Source of the DNA: Vibrio mimicus | GTDB taxonomy: Bacteria > Pseudomonadota > Gammaproteobacteria > Enterobacterales > Vibrionaceae | Assembly: GCF_019048845.1 (NCBI RefSeq) | Contig: NZ_CP077426.1 | Span: 605,501-669,500 of the forward strand | DNA: 64,000 nt | Direction: 5' to 3' | Part shown: piece by piece, positions 1-13,959 of the stretch | Position numbering within the stretch: position 1 is the first letter of the stretch | Layout: the number at the start of each line of letters is the position of its first letter | Made by a program: the position numbers and the translations under genes | The notes under the pieces: generated by a model | Told to the model about the DNA's origin: nothing | Seen by the model: only the letters and a program-made list of their open reading frames with translations | Databases searched by the model: none

Positions 1-202
1 CCCGACACTCTCCTTGCACTTTGCCACGCAAATCAATGCTTTTGCTGCAAGGTGCCATTAAGCGGTTCAGTTCCATTTTGACCAATAATTTGGCTGAGGG
101 CGGTTGCCCTTCGGTCATTTGTGACAAAAGGTAATCTAGATCACCAGAGCGATAAGCTGGTATAAGCCGTTCAACCAGAGAGAGAATTTCGGTTTGCTGC
201 AT
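1..202 (-). CDS. PilZ-type c-di-GMP effector, N-terminal fragment (PlzC-like)
   Basis: An open frame of 67 codons runs leftward from the ATG at 202-200 and leaves the window without a stop. It begins MQQTEILSLVERLI and ends at KSIDLRGKVQGECR. The position next to radA and the N-terminus resemble the Vibrio protein I remember as PlzC (VC2344), a PilZ-domain protein that binds cyclic di-GMP. The diagnostic PilZ motif (RxxxR and DxSxxG) lies beyond the edge, so the family call rests on recall and synteny only. It is divergent from radA, with a 133-bp gap between them. Confidence 0.6.
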   Translation of the reverse strand, partial: MQQTEILSLVERLIPAYRSGDLDYLLSQMTEGQPPSAKLLVKMELNRLMAPCSKSIDLRGKVQGECR

Positions 203-228
203 ACTTTTCTGTTAAAGTGTCTTCTATT

Positions 229-246
229 TTGATGCATCGGCATCAA
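229..246. repeat. Short inverted repeat between plzC-like gene and radA
   Basis: Seven-base arms TTGATGC and GCATCAA separated by ATCG form an 18-bp near-palindrome in the divergent gap. It lacks a T-run, so it is more like an operator or a chance repeat than a terminator. Confidence 0.35.
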
Positions 247-335
247 CATCCTAATCTTTAGCGATATGTTGCAGCCGTTCCACTTTTTCTTAAAGTATTA
301 CGCCTTATAAGTGAGAGCAAGTTCGAGGATTGATC

Positions 336-1709
336 GTGAAAGCAAAGCGCGCCTATGTATGTAACGAATGCGGAGCGGATTTTCCGCGTTGGCAAGGGCA
401 ATGTAATGCCTGTGGTTCGTGGAATACGATTTCAGAAGTTCGTCTCGCCGCTTCCCCACAAGTTGCGCGCAATGAACGGCTGGTAGGATACGCTGGAGCC
501 GTAGAAGCGAAAGTACAAACCCTAGCCGATATCGATTTACAAGAAGTGCCTCGATTCACCAGTGGCTTTAAAGAGTTAGATCGTGTTCTGGGTGGCGGGA
601 TTGTACCGGGCGCGGCAATTTTGATCGGTGGTAATCCGGGCGCAGGTAAATCCACCTTGTTACTGCAAACCATGTGCTTGCTTTCCGCGCAAATGCCGAC
701 CCTGTACGTCACAGGGGAAGAGTCATTGCAACAGGTCGCGATGAGAGCTTCGCGCCTTGGTTTGCCGAAAGAGCATCTAAAAATGCTCTCTGAAACCAAT
801 GTGGATCGGATTTGTCAAATTGCTGAGCAAGAGAAACCGCGCATCATGGTCATTGACTCGATACAGGTGATGCATGTTGCGGATGTGCAATCGTCCCCTG
901 GTAGTGTTGCGCAAGTGCGTGAATCCGCCACTGCGCTCACGCGTTATGCTAAACAAAATAATGTGGCGGTGTTTATTGTTGGTCATGTGACCAAAGACGG
1001 CACTTTGGCAGGACCGAAAGTGCTAGAGCATATTATTGACTGTTCAATTTTGCTTGATGGTGATACGGATAGTCGCTTCCGTACACTGCGTAGCCATAAA
1101 AACCGGTTTGGTGCGGTCAATGAACTCGGCGTGTTTGCTATGACAGGGCAAGGGATGCGTGAAGTGAGCAACCCTTCGGCGATTTTCCTTTCTCGTGGAG
1201 AAGAAGCCACGTCTGGTAGCTCAGTGATGGTGGTGTGGGAAGGAACGCGTCCACTGTTGGTGGAAATCCAAGCCTTAGTGGATTACTCACAACTCGCTAA
1301 CCCACGACGTGTCGCCGTTGGCTTAGAACAAAACCGCCTCTCTTTATTATTGGCGGTGCTGCATAAACACGGTGGCTTGCAAATGGCCGATCAAGATGTG
1401 TTTGTCAACGTAGTGGGCGGTGTCAAAGTCACGGAAACCAGTGCAGATTTAGCTTTGCTAATGGCTCTATTGTCGAGTTTTCGTGATCGCCCACTGCCTA
1501 AAGATGTGGTGATTTTTGGCGAAGTGGGATTAGCGGGTGAAATTCGTCCCGTACCGAGTGGTCAAGAACGCCTTAACGAAGCCTTCAAGCATGGGTTTAA
1601 AAAAGCCATAGTGCCGATTGCCAACATGCCGAAAGGTGGCATCGCCGGAATGCAAATACATGGAGTGAAGAAATTGTCGGATGCGATTGCGGCGTTTGAT
1701 GAGTTGTAA
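336..1709 (+). CDS. radA: RadA, DnaB-like branch-migration protein
   Basis: RadA is a RecA-fold ATPase that processes recombination intermediates and drives branch migration. From the chosen GTG the protein has 457 residues. It has a C4 zinc finger (Cys9, Cys12, Cys23, Cys26), a Walker A motif GGNPGAGKST near residue 98, the RadA signature KNRFG, and a C-terminal Lon-protease-like domain containing GEIRPVPSG. A TTG six bases upstream would also open the frame, but GAGG at 325-328 lies only one base before it and seven bases before GTG 336, so GTG is preferred. It is monocistronic as far as can be seen. In E. coli radA follows serB; here it is next to a PilZ-like gene instead. Confidence 0.95.
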   Translation: MKAKRAYVCNECGADFPRWQGQCNACGSWNTISEVRLAASPQVARNERLVGYAGAVEAKVQTLADIDLQEVPRFTSGFKELDRVLGGGIVPGAAILIGGNPGAGKSTLLLQTMCLLSAQMPTLYVTGEESLQQVAMRASRLGLPKEHLKMLSETNVDRICQIAEQEKPRIMVIDSIQVMHVADVQSSPGSVAQVRESATALTRYAKQNNVAVFIVGHVTKDGTLAGPKVLEHIIDCSILLDGDTDSRFRTLRSHKNRFGAVNELGVFAMTGQGMREVSNPSAIFLSRGEEATSGSSVMVVWEGTRPLLVEIQALVDYSQLANPRRVAVGLEQNRLSLLLAVLHKHGGLQMADQDVFVNVVGGVKVTETSADLALLMALLSSFRDRPLPKDVVIFGEVGLAGEIRPVPSGQERLNEAFKHGFKKAIVPIANMPKGGIAGMQIHGVKKLSDAIAAFDEL

Positions 1710-1829
1710 CGCGCTGTAGATTTTTAAAGGCAATAACACGGAAAAGCGAAACGTAAAAATATCCTTTTGACGTCTCGCGAGCCGTTTGAGAATCGCCTAT
1801 AGTTTTTCAGCGATAGGCACAGGGTGAAT

Positions 1830-1888
1830 GCCCCTTGCTACTAGAAGCCGCTGCGGTGTCGACTGCAACGCTAAGTAGTTTGGGTATA
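1830..1888 (+). repeat. Internally deleted ERIC repeat
   Basis: The 59 bases combine a diverged left end of the full ERIC copies in this window (CCCCTTGCTACTAGAAGC, then TGCGGTGT) with the right end (CTGCAACGCTAAGTAGTTTG, then GGTATA). The roughly 70-base centre, which carries the CACCCCAATCAC / CTCATGGGGA stem, is missing. It lies 92 bp before the EF-G start codon. Confidence 0.7.
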
Positions 1889-1937
1889 TTTTTTTTCAGC
1901 AAGTGCATGCAGGGGTATCAGTCTTGACAGATTGTGA

Positions 1938-1950
1938 TATACTCTGCGCG
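1938..1950 (+). promoter_or_regulatory. Candidate -10 and GC-rich discriminator for EF-G
   Basis: TATACT at 1938-1943 is followed by CTGCGCG. A GC-rich discriminator is typical of stringently controlled translation genes. A perfect TTGACA at 1924-1929 is only 8 bases upstream, too close to pair with this -10, so the true -35 is unresolved. Confidence 0.4.
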
Positions 1951-1980
1951 CACTTTATACCTTATTAACAGAGTAAGACA

Positions 1981-4068
1981 ATGGCAGATTTATCATTATA
2001 CAGAAACATTGGTATCTTCGCGCACGTTGACGCGGGTAAAACCACTACCACTGAGCGTATCCTGAAGCTGACTGGTAAAATCCACCGTCTGGGCGAAGTA
2101 CATGACGGCGCTTCAACGATGGACTTCATGGAACAAGAAGCTGAGCGTGGTATCACTATCCAGTCTGCTGCGACTACCTGTTTCTGGAAAGGTCACCGTT
2201 TTAACGTAATCGACACCCCGGGACACGTTGACTTCACAGTTGAAGTTTACCGTTCTCTGAAAGTTCTTGACGGTGGTATCGGTGTATTCTGTGGTTCTGG
2301 CGGTGTTGAACCTCAGTCAGAAACTAACTGGCGTTACGCGAACGATTCAGAAGTATCTCGTCTGATCTTCGTAAACAAACTAGACCGTATGGGTGCTGAC
2401 TTCTTCCGTGTTGTTGAACAAGTGAAGAAAGTTCTTGGCGCAAACCCACTGGTTATGACTCTACCTATCGGCCGCGAAGATGAATTCGTTGGTGTGGTTG
2501 ATGTTCTAACTCGTCAAGCGTTCGTATGGGATGACTCAGGTCTTCCAGAAAACTTCGAAATCAAAGAAGTTCCAGCAGACATGGTTGATCAGGTAGAAGA
2601 ATACCGTGAAATGATGATCGAAACTGCTGTTGAGCAAGATGACGAGCTGATGATGGCTTACATGGAAGGCGAAGAGCCAACTGTTGAGCAAATCAAAGCA
2701 TGTATCCGTAAAGGTACACGTGATCTCGCATTCTTCCCAACTTTCTGTGGTTCTGCATTCAAAAACAAAGGTATGCAGCTTGTACTTGACGCAGTAGTTG
2801 ATTACCTACCTTCTCCAACAGAAGTAGAACCTCAACCACTGACTGATCCTGCAACTGGTGAGCCAACTGGCGAAGTAGCAACAGTATCTGTTGATGCGCC
2901 TCTAAAAGCGCTAGCGTTCAAGATCATGGATGACCGTTTCGGTGCCCTGACCTTCGTTCGTATCTACTCAGGCAAAATTAAGAAGGGTGATACCATTCTT
3001 AACAGCGCAACTGGTAAAACTGAGCGTGTTGGCCGTATGGTTGAGATGCACGCAAACGACCGTAACGAGCTGGAATCTGCACAAGCAGGTGACATCATCG
3101 CGATCGTTGGTATGAAGAACGTTCAAACTGGTCACACTCTATGTGATCCTAAGCACGAATGTACTCTTGAGCCTATGATTTTCCCAACACCAGTTATCTC
3201 TATCGCTGTTAAGCCTAAAGATAAGAACGGTTCTGAGAAAATGGGTATCGCGATCGGTAAAATGGTTGCAGAAGATCCATCATTCCAAGTTGAGACTGAC
3301 GAAGATTCAGGCGAAACCATTCTGAAAGGTATGGGCGAACTTCACCTAGACATCAAAGTAGACATCCTTAAGCGTACTTACGGTGTTGAACTTGAAGTGG
3401 GTGCTCCTCAAGTTGCTTACCGTGAAACTATCACTAAAGCAGTTGAAGATAGCTACACGCATAAGAAACAGTCTGGTGGTTCAGGCCAGTTCGGTAAGAT
3501 CGATTACCGTATCAAGCCAGGAGAGCAAAACTCTGGTTTCACCTTCAAGTCAACGGTAGTTGGTGGTAACGTTCCTAAGGAATTCTGGCCAGCAGTTGAG
3601 AAAGGCTTCAAGTCTATGATGGACACCGGTACTCTTGCTGGCTTCCCTGTACTTGACGTTGAAGTTGAACTGTTCGACGGTGGCTTCCACGCAGTTGACT
3701 CATCTGCAATCGCATTTGAAATCGCAGCGAAAGGCGCATTCCGTCAGTCAATTCCAAAAGCGGCTCCTCAGCTTCTTGAACCAATCATGAAAGTGGACGT
3801 GTTCACTCCTGAAGATCACGTTGGTGACGTTATCGGTGACTTGAACCGTCGTCGTGGCATGATCAAAGACCAAGAAATGGGTCTGACAGGCGTACGCGTT
3901 AAAGCTGACGTTCCACTATCTGAGATGTTCGGTTACATCGGTTCTCTACGTACAATGACTTCTGGTCGTGGTCAGTTCTCTATGGAGTTCTCTCACTACT
4001 CAGCATGTCCAAACAACGTAGCTGATCAAGTTATTGCTGAAGTTAAAGAGCGTAACGCGAAGAAGTAA
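1981..4068 (+). CDS. fusA: Elongation factor G, stand-alone copy
   Basis: The 695-residue GTPase catalyses ribosomal translocation and, with RRF, subunit recycling. The GTPase motifs are intact: AHVDAGKTT (P-loop), RGITI (switch I), DTPGHVDF, and NKLDRMGA (base recognition), followed by domains II-V. Codon use is strongly biased to favoured codons, which suggests high expression. The gene is not in the rpsL-rpsG-fusA-tuf operon but alone beside radA. From memory V. cholerae carries two full-length EF-G genes, and this matches the second (fusA2). A strong hairpin terminator follows at 4091. Whether it does both translocation and recycling cannot be read from the sequence. Confidence 0.95.
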   Translation: MADLSLYRNIGIFAHVDAGKTTTTERILKLTGKIHRLGEVHDGASTMDFMEQEAERGITIQSAATTCFWKGHRFNVIDTPGHVDFTVEVYRSLKVLDGGIGVFCGSGGVEPQSETNWRYANDSEVSRLIFVNKLDRMGADFFRVVEQVKKVLGANPLVMTLPIGREDEFVGVVDVLTRQAFVWDDSGLPENFEIKEVPADMVDQVEEYREMMIETAVEQDDELMMAYMEGEEPTVEQIKACIRKGTRDLAFFPTFCGSAFKNKGMQLVLDAVVDYLPSPTEVEPQPLTDPATGEPTGEVATVSVDAPLKALAFKIMDDRFGALTFVRIYSGKIKKGDTILNSATGKTERVGRMVEMHANDRNELESAQAGDIIAIVGMKNVQTGHTLCDPKHECTLEPMIFPTPVISIAVKPKDKNGSEKMGIAIGKMVAEDPSFQVETDEDSGETILKGMGELHLDIKVDILKRTYGVELEVGAPQVAYRETITKAVEDSYTHKKQSGGSGQFGKIDYRIKPGEQNSGFTFKSTVVGGNVPKEFWPAVEKGFKSMMDTGTLAGFPVLDVEVELFDGGFHAVDSSAIAFEIAAKGAFRQSIPKAAPQLLEPIMKVDVFTPEDHVGDVIGDLNRRRGMIKDQEMGLTGVRVKADVPLSEMFGYIGSLRTMTSGRGQFSMEFSHYSACPNNVADQVIAEVKERNAKK

Positions 4069-4090
4069 TTCTTTGTCTTAAAGCTTAAAA

Positions 4091-4126
4091 AAGCCCTGTA
4101 AGTGAATGCTTACAGGGCTTTTGTTT
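4091..4126 (+). terminator. Rho-independent terminator after EF-G gene
   Basis: A 12-bp perfect stem (AAGCCCTGTAAG / CTTACAGGGCTT, 4091-4102 and 4109-4120) with loop TGAATG is followed by TTGTTTT. The leftward acyl-CoA ligase gene ends 60 bases further right, so the hairpin could also stop its transcripts. Confidence 0.9.
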
Positions 4127-4186
4127 TGGGTATGTAAGGTATAAATCCTTAGATGACTAAACGCTTTCTTTGAATGGGGCTAATAC

Positions 4187-5872
4187 TTACTCTTCCCACA
4201 CCACCAATTGCCCTTTAGGCCAATTTTGGCCGACATCATGGTATTTTTTCTCTAATACATGGCGTTTGATTTTGAGTGTTGGCGTCAAAATACCATTATC
4301 AATACTCCACGGCTCCTTAATCATCAAGACCCCTTTGATCTGCTCGTGAGATTCCAATTCCATGTTCATCCGAGTAATGACTTTTTGAACAGTACGCTCA
4401 TAACGTGCACGATCAAAATCTGGGAAATGGTGCGGGATCACTAATAAGATTGGAGCTGGTAGCCCAGAGCCAATCAAACACATCATCTCTACACGGCTGT
4501 ATTCAAACAGCTTTTTCTCGATAGGTACGGGAGCTACAAATTTGCCTTTCGCCGTCTTGAAGGTGTCTTTTTTACGACCTTGGATGGTTAAATAGCCTTC
4601 ACTATCGATAGCGCCTATATCGCCAGTGTGTAGCCATCCTTCATTGTCAAAGCTTTCGGCTGTTGCGGTGTCATTTTTATAATAGCCCGCAAATAAGCCT
4701 TTGCTGCGTACCATGATCTCTTCATCGGCTGCGATTTTCAGTTCAATACCAGGTCCAGCATTACCCACCGTGCCAATTTTGTCAGCGCGGAAAGGGTAGT
4801 TGATGGTGCTATAAGCAAAGGATTCCGTCATGCCCCACGCTTCGGTTATGTTTAGTCCAACACTGCGATACCATTCGAGTAATGCAGGGGAGACTGGCGC
4901 TGAGCCACAACCGAGCACGCGAGCTTGGTCTAGCCCTAAACCTTCAGCCAACTTGCGTTTGATGAGTGAGTGGATGAAGGGGATTTTGAGCAAAATATTG
5001 AGTTTTTTCTGTGGCAGTTTATCTTGGATGCGTTGTTGGAATAGCGTCCATAAACGAGGTACCGAAATAAACAGGGTCGGGCGGTGCATTTTGACATCTT
5101 CGATAAAGGTATCGAGAGATTCTGGGAATGCGGTCAGTACGCCACCGATGATCGATGAACCAAAAATATAGACTCGCTCAGTAATATGGGCGAGGGGTAA
5201 ATAAGAGAAGAGACGATCACCTTCTTGAATACCAATATGGTTAATCAGTTGCTGTGCTGACCAAGTAAACGCACCGTAGGTGAGCATGGCTCCTTTAGGC
5301 TGCCCAGATGTGCCAGAGGTATAGACAATGGACATGAGTTTATCATCAAAGTGGGTTGGTCGTTCTTCACTAGGCTGATGCTGTTTGATCAGCGTTTGAA
5401 ACTCATATTGGCATTTGGCCGCCGAAGGATAAGGGAGCGAGATACTGATGAGATTAGGACGCTCTGCTAAAACATGTGCAGTGGCTTTATTATCATCGAG
5501 TTTGCCGACAATCAGGATTTTGCTTTCACTGTGTTCAAGGCAGTAGTCAATGGTGTCACTTCCTGCAGTTGGGAAAATGGGCACACTGATATAATCACCG
5601 AGCATCATGGCCAGATCGCAAATAAACCATTCAGCACAATTTTTAGAAATAAGCGCAATTCTATCTCCTGGAACAGCCCCTAAAGCACGTAGAGCAGAGA
5701 CAAGGCGTAGCGCGTGATCGGCTACTTCAGCGTAAGTAAACTCGACAAACTGACGGTTAATGATTTGCTTTAAGTACACCTCATTTGGGCGCTCTTGAGC
5801 CCAACGGAGTAACATTTCATTGGGAGGAGGGAGAGCGCAAGGAGGGTGATTGAATTGATTCGTCGGGATCAT
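4187..5872 (-). CDS. Long-chain fatty acid CoA ligase family (AMP-binding)
   Basis: This is a 561-residue ANL-superfamily adenylating enzyme predicted to activate a fatty acid with ATP and CoA. The AMP-binding loop YTSGTSGQPKGAML is near residues 184-197, and WGMTES, the GWLHTGD motif and GRKKDTFK follow. It resembles the eukaryote-like long-chain acyl-CoA synthetases more than E. coli FadD. The ATG at 5872 is preceded at 7 bases by AGGAG; a TTG two codons upstream would lie within that spacing. It is downstream of the HD-GYP gene on the same strand (gap 140 bp). The substrate chain length is not determinable here. Confidence 0.85.
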   Translation of the reverse strand: MIPTNQFNHPPCALPPPNEMLLRWAQERPNEVYLKQIINRQFVEFTYAEVADHALRLVSALRALGAVPGDRIALISKNCAEWFICDLAMMLGDYISVPIFPTAGSDTIDYCLEHSESKILIVGKLDDNKATAHVLAERPNLISISLPYPSAAKCQYEFQTLIKQHQPSEERPTHFDDKLMSIVYTSGTSGQPKGAMLTYGAFTWSAQQLINHIGIQEGDRLFSYLPLAHITERVYIFGSSIIGGVLTAFPESLDTFIEDVKMHRPTLFISVPRLWTLFQQRIQDKLPQKKLNILLKIPFIHSLIKRKLAEGLGLDQARVLGCGSAPVSPALLEWYRSVGLNITEAWGMTESFAYSTINYPFRADKIGTVGNAGPGIELKIAADEEIMVRSKGLFAGYYKNDTATAESFDNEGWLHTGDIGAIDSEGYLTIQGRKKDTFKTAKGKFVAPVPIEKKLFEYSRVEMMCLIGSGLPAPILLVIPHHFPDFDRARYERTVQKVITRMNMELESHEQIKGVLMIKEPWSIDNGILTPTLKIKRHVLEKKYHDVGQNWPKGQLVVWEE

Positions 5873-6012
5873 TCTCAAACTCCTGATATGTTGTTTTTAT
5901 GTTAATTTGTTGTGAACGTTAGCATGAGCGGCTTGGAGCATCGAACCTTTTTACCGAAAGAGGGGGAAATCTTGTAAATCTGTTGTCGAGATCAAACGGA
6001 TTGATTGAATAC

Positions 6013-7167
6013 TCAGTGTGTTACGCCGCTGTCTTTTGGATCCAATTCAGGGAAGCGTTCAATGATGATTTTTAACTCTTCCTGACTTTCACGCAGTGCA
6101 TTAACGCAGTAACGATCTAGCTTTCCTTCACTCACCATTTTCTCCAGCTCTAATAAGGCATGAGGAATGGATTGGGCTTGCTTGTATGGCCGGTGGGTAG
6201 TTAAAGCATCAAAAATATTGGCGACAGTTATAATACGGGCCGGGATAGGTATCTGCTCACTGGTGAGGCCAAAAGGGTAACCGCTGCCATCCAAAAACTC
6301 ATGATGGTAGGCCACAATTTCTCTTAAAACCGCTAAGCAAGGGTGGTGAGGGGTACCGAATTTTTCGATTAACTCATTAAGTAAACCTATGCCTGACTCA
6401 ATGTGCTGATGCAGTTGTTGCCGCTCATTACTTGCTAACGCTGTACTTTTTTGTAACAGACTGGTGGGTAATGCCAGTTTTCCGAGGTCATGGCATGTAG
6501 CAAATTGTCTGATGTTTTCAATCAATTCATCATCAAGACCATACAAATCCGCGATCTCAGTGGCGATGATGTGAGCATAGCGGCTGATCCGTTGATTGTG
6601 TTGTTTGATGTGTAACCAGTGATCTGGAGATTGCTCCTCCATTTGGTGTATATCATCGACCAAGTGATGGATTAGCGAGTATTCACCACCGATGGATTGC
6701 TGGATCAATGTGAAATAAGTGTTCAGTTGTTCAATAACAGGTTCAGAAAAATAATGACTAACTGAAGAGTTGAAAAACAGGAAACCAATGAAAGTTTGAT
6801 CATCAAAAACGGGTTTTACTAGTGAGGAGCAATACTGCTGCTCAAGTAACCAACGGTTATGATGTGTATGACTTTTTAATTGATTAGGGAAGTCATGAAT
6901 AACGCGCAGAGAAGCGGATTGTTTGCTCTGCAGCAGAGAGGGGAGTTCGTTCAGTGGCACTTCATAATGTACAAAGTCATGGCTAGCTGGAGAGCTGTCG
7001 GCACAGGTTTTGATCGAGTCTTTTTTCTCGTCATACAGAGCAAAAGAAATTCTTTGCACATCAGGCAGCTCTACTCGGATTTTCTCGAGCATACTGATCA
7101 AATAAGTATTGAGCGACCCCACCGATGGGTAATAGCGAAACCGACCAACTTTGGCTTGCATCTGCAT
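6013..7167 (-). CDS. HD-GYP domain protein, putative c-di-GMP phosphodiesterase
   Basis: The 384-residue cytosolic protein has an N-terminal half that looks GAF-like (about residues 15-160) and a C-terminal HD-GYP domain. Visible HD-GYP residues are CHDLGK (225-230), HHEFLDGSGYP (288-298), the Asp at 320 in NIFDALTTHRPYK, and the intervening His254/His255-type positions. The usual DIGKIGIP is DLGKLALP here. HD-GYP enzymes hydrolyse c-di-GMP to GMP or pGpG. I recall this locus (VC2340 in V. cholerae) as one of the family's nine members, not among the clearly active ones, so activity should not be assumed. GGAAGGACGG precedes the ATG. Confidence 0.85.
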   Translation of the reverse strand: MQMQAKVGRFRYYPSVGSLNTYLISMLEKIRVELPDVQRISFALYDEKKDSIKTCADSSPASHDFVHYEVPLNELPSLLQSKQSASLRVIHDFPNQLKSHTHHNRWLLEQQYCSSLVKPVFDDQTFIGFLFFNSSVSHYFSEPVIEQLNTYFTLIQQSIGGEYSLIHHLVDDIHQMEEQSPDHWLHIKQHNQRISRYAHIIATEIADLYGLDDELIENIRQFATCHDLGKLALPTSLLQKSTALASNERQQLHQHIESGIGLLNELIEKFGTPHHPCLAVLREIVAYHHEFLDGSGYPFGLTSEQIPIPARIITVANIFDALTTHRPYKQAQSIPHALLELEKMVSEGKLDRYCVNALRESQEELKIIIERFPELDPKDSGVTH

Positions 7168-7283
7168 ATCACCGTCCTTCCTTGCGAGCTACTCATTAAG
7201 TTTAGACAAGGTTTTGTGGATTGCCGCATTAGGGAGGTGCTTTTCTACGTCTGTTTTGCTACTCGAACACATCCAGTTGCTTG

Positions 7284-8426
7284 TTACATGAAGCCGCTGA
7301 GCACACCAAATAACAAGGCGCTCCCCACCATACCAATTAAAGGAAGTCGCAAGATTTTAAACAGGAAAAATCCCACTAAAAGTGCTGCCCAATCGAGTGG
7401 GGCATGTACCGTGCTGCTCCAAACGGGCTGATATAACGCTGCGAGCAGTAAACCGACCACGCAGGCGTTTACCCCTTGCATGGCTCCTGCAACTTTCGGG
7501 TGCAGAGCCAATGCCGACCAGTTTTTTAGTACACCTAGTAGCAATAAAAATCCAGGTAGAAATACAGCGAAAGTCGCGATTAAAGCGCCAACCACAGGCA
7601 TCTCTGGTGTCAGCACATAGCCAAGGTAAGTGGCCAAGGTAAACATTGGGCCCGGCACTGCTTGGGCTGCCGCGTAGCCTGTCAGGAATTGATCTGTAGA
7701 TAGGCTGTCACCCAAGGCATTTTGCAGCAAGGGAAGAACCACATGACCGCCACCAAATACTAAGCTACCTGCTTGGAAGAAGTGACCAAACAATTCAACC
7801 AGCGGCGAGCTCGCAGCCAATAGTGGCAGTCCAAGTAATAAACTCGCAAAGAGCAGCAGAGAAAGCCAAGAGGGGCTGAACGTGGTTGTTGAAGGTGACT
7901 GTTGTGGTGCCAAGCGAGCCTGACCGAACAATGCGGCAAGCAGTAACACCGCAAATTGGGTGAGCAAACCGGGTGCCAGCGTGATGGCAACCGCAGTCAG
8001 AACGCATAACGCTGCAGTAAGACGCTGCTGACAAAAATTGCGATACATGGTTAAACAGGCATCGGCCACCACTATGATGGCGAGTAGCTTCAAACCATGA
8101 ATGACTTGCTCAAACAGCGGGGTTTGTAACAGATGGCTACTTAGCCCTGCTAGCAGTAACATGATAAGGACTGAAGGGAGAGTAAAACCGAGAAACGCAG
8201 CCCAACCGCCAGCCAGACCACCACGATGATAACCAATAGCAAAACCAACTTGGCTAGAACCGGGGCCTGGTAGGAACTGGCTTAGAGCGACAAACTGTGC
8301 GTATTCTTGCTCGTTAAGCCAGCCTAATTTCTCAACGAAAGTATGGCGAAAATAGCCGATATGTGCCGCTGGGCCGCCGAAGCTCATCCAACCTAAAGCA
8401 AAAAAAGTTTTGAAAATCGTCAGCAT
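7284..8426 (-). CDS. chrA: ChrA-family chromate transporter
   Basis: This is a 380-residue, two-domain CHR transporter. Each half begins with the family motif: FFALGWMSFGGPAAHIGYF with FLPGPGSSQVG in the N-half, and FQAGSLVFGGGHVVLP with AQAVPGPMFTLATYLGY in the C-half. Family members act in the inner membrane as chromate/sulfate antiporters that export chromate. The length fits the long-chain type. No chrB regulator is nearby, so the native substrate may be something other than chromate. It is probably the first gene of a leftward run with the HD-GYP gene (gap 116 bp). Confidence 0.88.
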   Translation of the reverse strand: MLTIFKTFFALGWMSFGGPAAHIGYFRHTFVEKLGWLNEQEYAQFVALSQFLPGPGSSQVGFAIGYHRGGLAGGWAAFLGFTLPSVLIMLLLAGLSSHLLQTPLFEQVIHGLKLLAIIVVADACLTMYRNFCQQRLTAALCVLTAVAITLAPGLLTQFAVLLLAALFGQARLAPQQSPSTTTFSPSWLSLLLFASLLLGLPLLAASSPLVELFGHFFQAGSLVFGGGHVVLPLLQNALGDSLSTDQFLTGYAAAQAVPGPMFTLATYLGYVLTPEMPVVGALIATFAVFLPGFLLLLGVLKNWSALALHPKVAGAMQGVNACVVGLLLAALYQPVWSSTVHAPLDWAALLVGFFLFKILRLPLIGMVGSALLFGVLSGFM

Positions 8427-11870
<3,444 letters not shown>

Positions 11871-11873
11871 GCC

Positions 11874-11898
11874 AGAGAGCCTTAAGGCTCTCTTTTTT
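11874..11898. terminator. Bidirectional terminator lacZ / galR
   Basis: An 8-bp stem AGAGAGCC / GGCTCTCT (11874-11881, 11886-11893) with TTAA loop is followed by T-rich sequence rightward. The loop contains the galR stop codon, so the hairpin overlaps the last galR codons. Confidence 0.8.
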
Positions 11899-12889
11899 GT
11901 GCCACGCTGTCGCGGCGAACGATGGTGGGCGAAAAGATCATCGGATCATTTTCACGCGGCGCATCGGTTGCCAAAGCAAGAGCCAATTGAGTGGCTTTTT
12001 CCGCCATCAGTTGGATTGGGTAACGCACGGTCGTCAGGCGTGGGCGCAAGTAGCGCGAAATAAGGGCATCGTCAAAACCAATCACTGAGACATGTTCAGG
12101 AACCGAATGCCCATTTTCCTCAAGTACCAACAGGGCTCCAGCGGCCATATTGTCGTTGTAGGCGACCACCGCGGTAAAAGGCAGTGATTTCACCAGCAGG
12201 TTGGTCATCGCTTGTTCACCCCCTTCATTGTCAGGGCTAGCGGTTTCAATGTAGCTGCTGCTTAGGGTGATGCCATGTTCGTTCAAGGCTTGTTGATAGC
12301 CCGCAATACGCTGATCGGCATCCTCAATTTGATGAGAGGAACTGATGCAAGCTATGTTTCTATGTCCTTGACGGATCAGAAAATCGGTTGCTAAATAAGC
12401 ACCTTTCTGGTTGTCGAGTGAAATACAGCGATCGGCGATCTGTGGAATATGGCGATTGATCAACACCAGCGTTTTTACCTCGTTGGCGTACTCAATCAGA
12501 TCCTCATCGGGAAGCGCTTTGGAGTGGATGACCAGCGCATCACAGCGGCTGTTGATGAGCAGTTCCAGCGCGCGGCGCTCTTCTTCCGCTCGATGATAGC
12601 CGTTGCCGATCAGCAAATGTTTTCCTTCGCGGTGGGCGACAGTATCGACAGCTTTGACTAAAGTTCCAAAGAAGGGATCAGAAACATCGCTGACCAAGAC
12701 ACCTATGGTATTGGTGCTTTGATTGACTAAAGCGCGAGCGGCGGCGTTTGGACGATAGCCGAGTTTGTGCATCGCACTGGTTACCGCATCAATCGAGGCT
12801 TGGCTGGCTTTCGGGGATTTGTTGATGACGCGTGAAACCGTTGCCACAGATACTCCGGATTCACGTGCTACGTCTTTTATGGTTGCCAT
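11882..12889 (-). CDS. galR: GalR-like LacI-family repressor
   Basis: The 335-residue repressor has an N-terminal helix-turn-helix (MATIKDVARESGVSVATVSR) and hinge, then a periplasmic-binding-protein-like effector domain. Stretches such as VSDPFFGTLVKAV, LLIGNGYH, TAVVAYNDNMAAGAL and RPRLTTVRYPI closely follow E. coli GalR as I remember it, more than LacI. The effector is predicted to be galactose. It converges on lacZ with 11 bp between stop codons. GalR-type operators lie upstream of lacZ and 122 bp upstream of this gene's start, consistent with lacZ control and perhaps autoregulation. Confidence 0.88.
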   Translation of the reverse strand: MATIKDVARESGVSVATVSRVINKSPKASQASIDAVTSAMHKLGYRPNAAARALVNQSTNTIGVLVSDVSDPFFGTLVKAVDTVAHREGKHLLIGNGYHRAEEERRALELLINSRCDALVIHSKALPDEDLIEYANEVKTLVLINRHIPQIADRCISLDNQKGAYLATDFLIRQGHRNIACISSSHQIEDADQRIAGYQQALNEHGITLSSSYIETASPDNEGGEQAMTNLLVKSLPFTAVVAYNDNMAAGALLVLEENGHSVPEHVSVIGFDDALISRYLRPRLTTVRYPIQLMAEKATQLALALATDAPRENDPMIFSPTIVRRDSVAQKREP

Positions 12890-13010
12890 AAGATTCCTTC
12901 TCTATCACAGGCGCAATAGTAGCGCTCTCTGTGAAAACAGCGCAATTGTAACTGAGTACATAAGAGTGAATTGTGAGCCATGACGCTTGTTCAACAGGGA
13001 TTGGCGTAAA

Positions 13011-13026
13011 GTGTAAACGTTTTTAA
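13011..13026. promoter_or_regulatory. Second GalR-type operator
   Basis: GTGTAAACGTTTTTAA matches the GalR consensus in all but two positions of the right half. It lies in the divergent gap, 122 bp from the galR start and 22 bp before the tRNA-binding-protein start, so either gene could be the target. Confidence 0.55.
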
Positions 13027-13029
13027 TGA

Positions 13030-13940
<911 letters not shown>

Positions 13941-13959
13941 GATGAGTTCCTGTAACGAT

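Noticed and set aside
12971..12980. TTGTGAGCC near 12971 as a lac operator or CRP half-site
   Set aside because: Only one half matches. The complementary half expected of a CRP or LacI site is missing.
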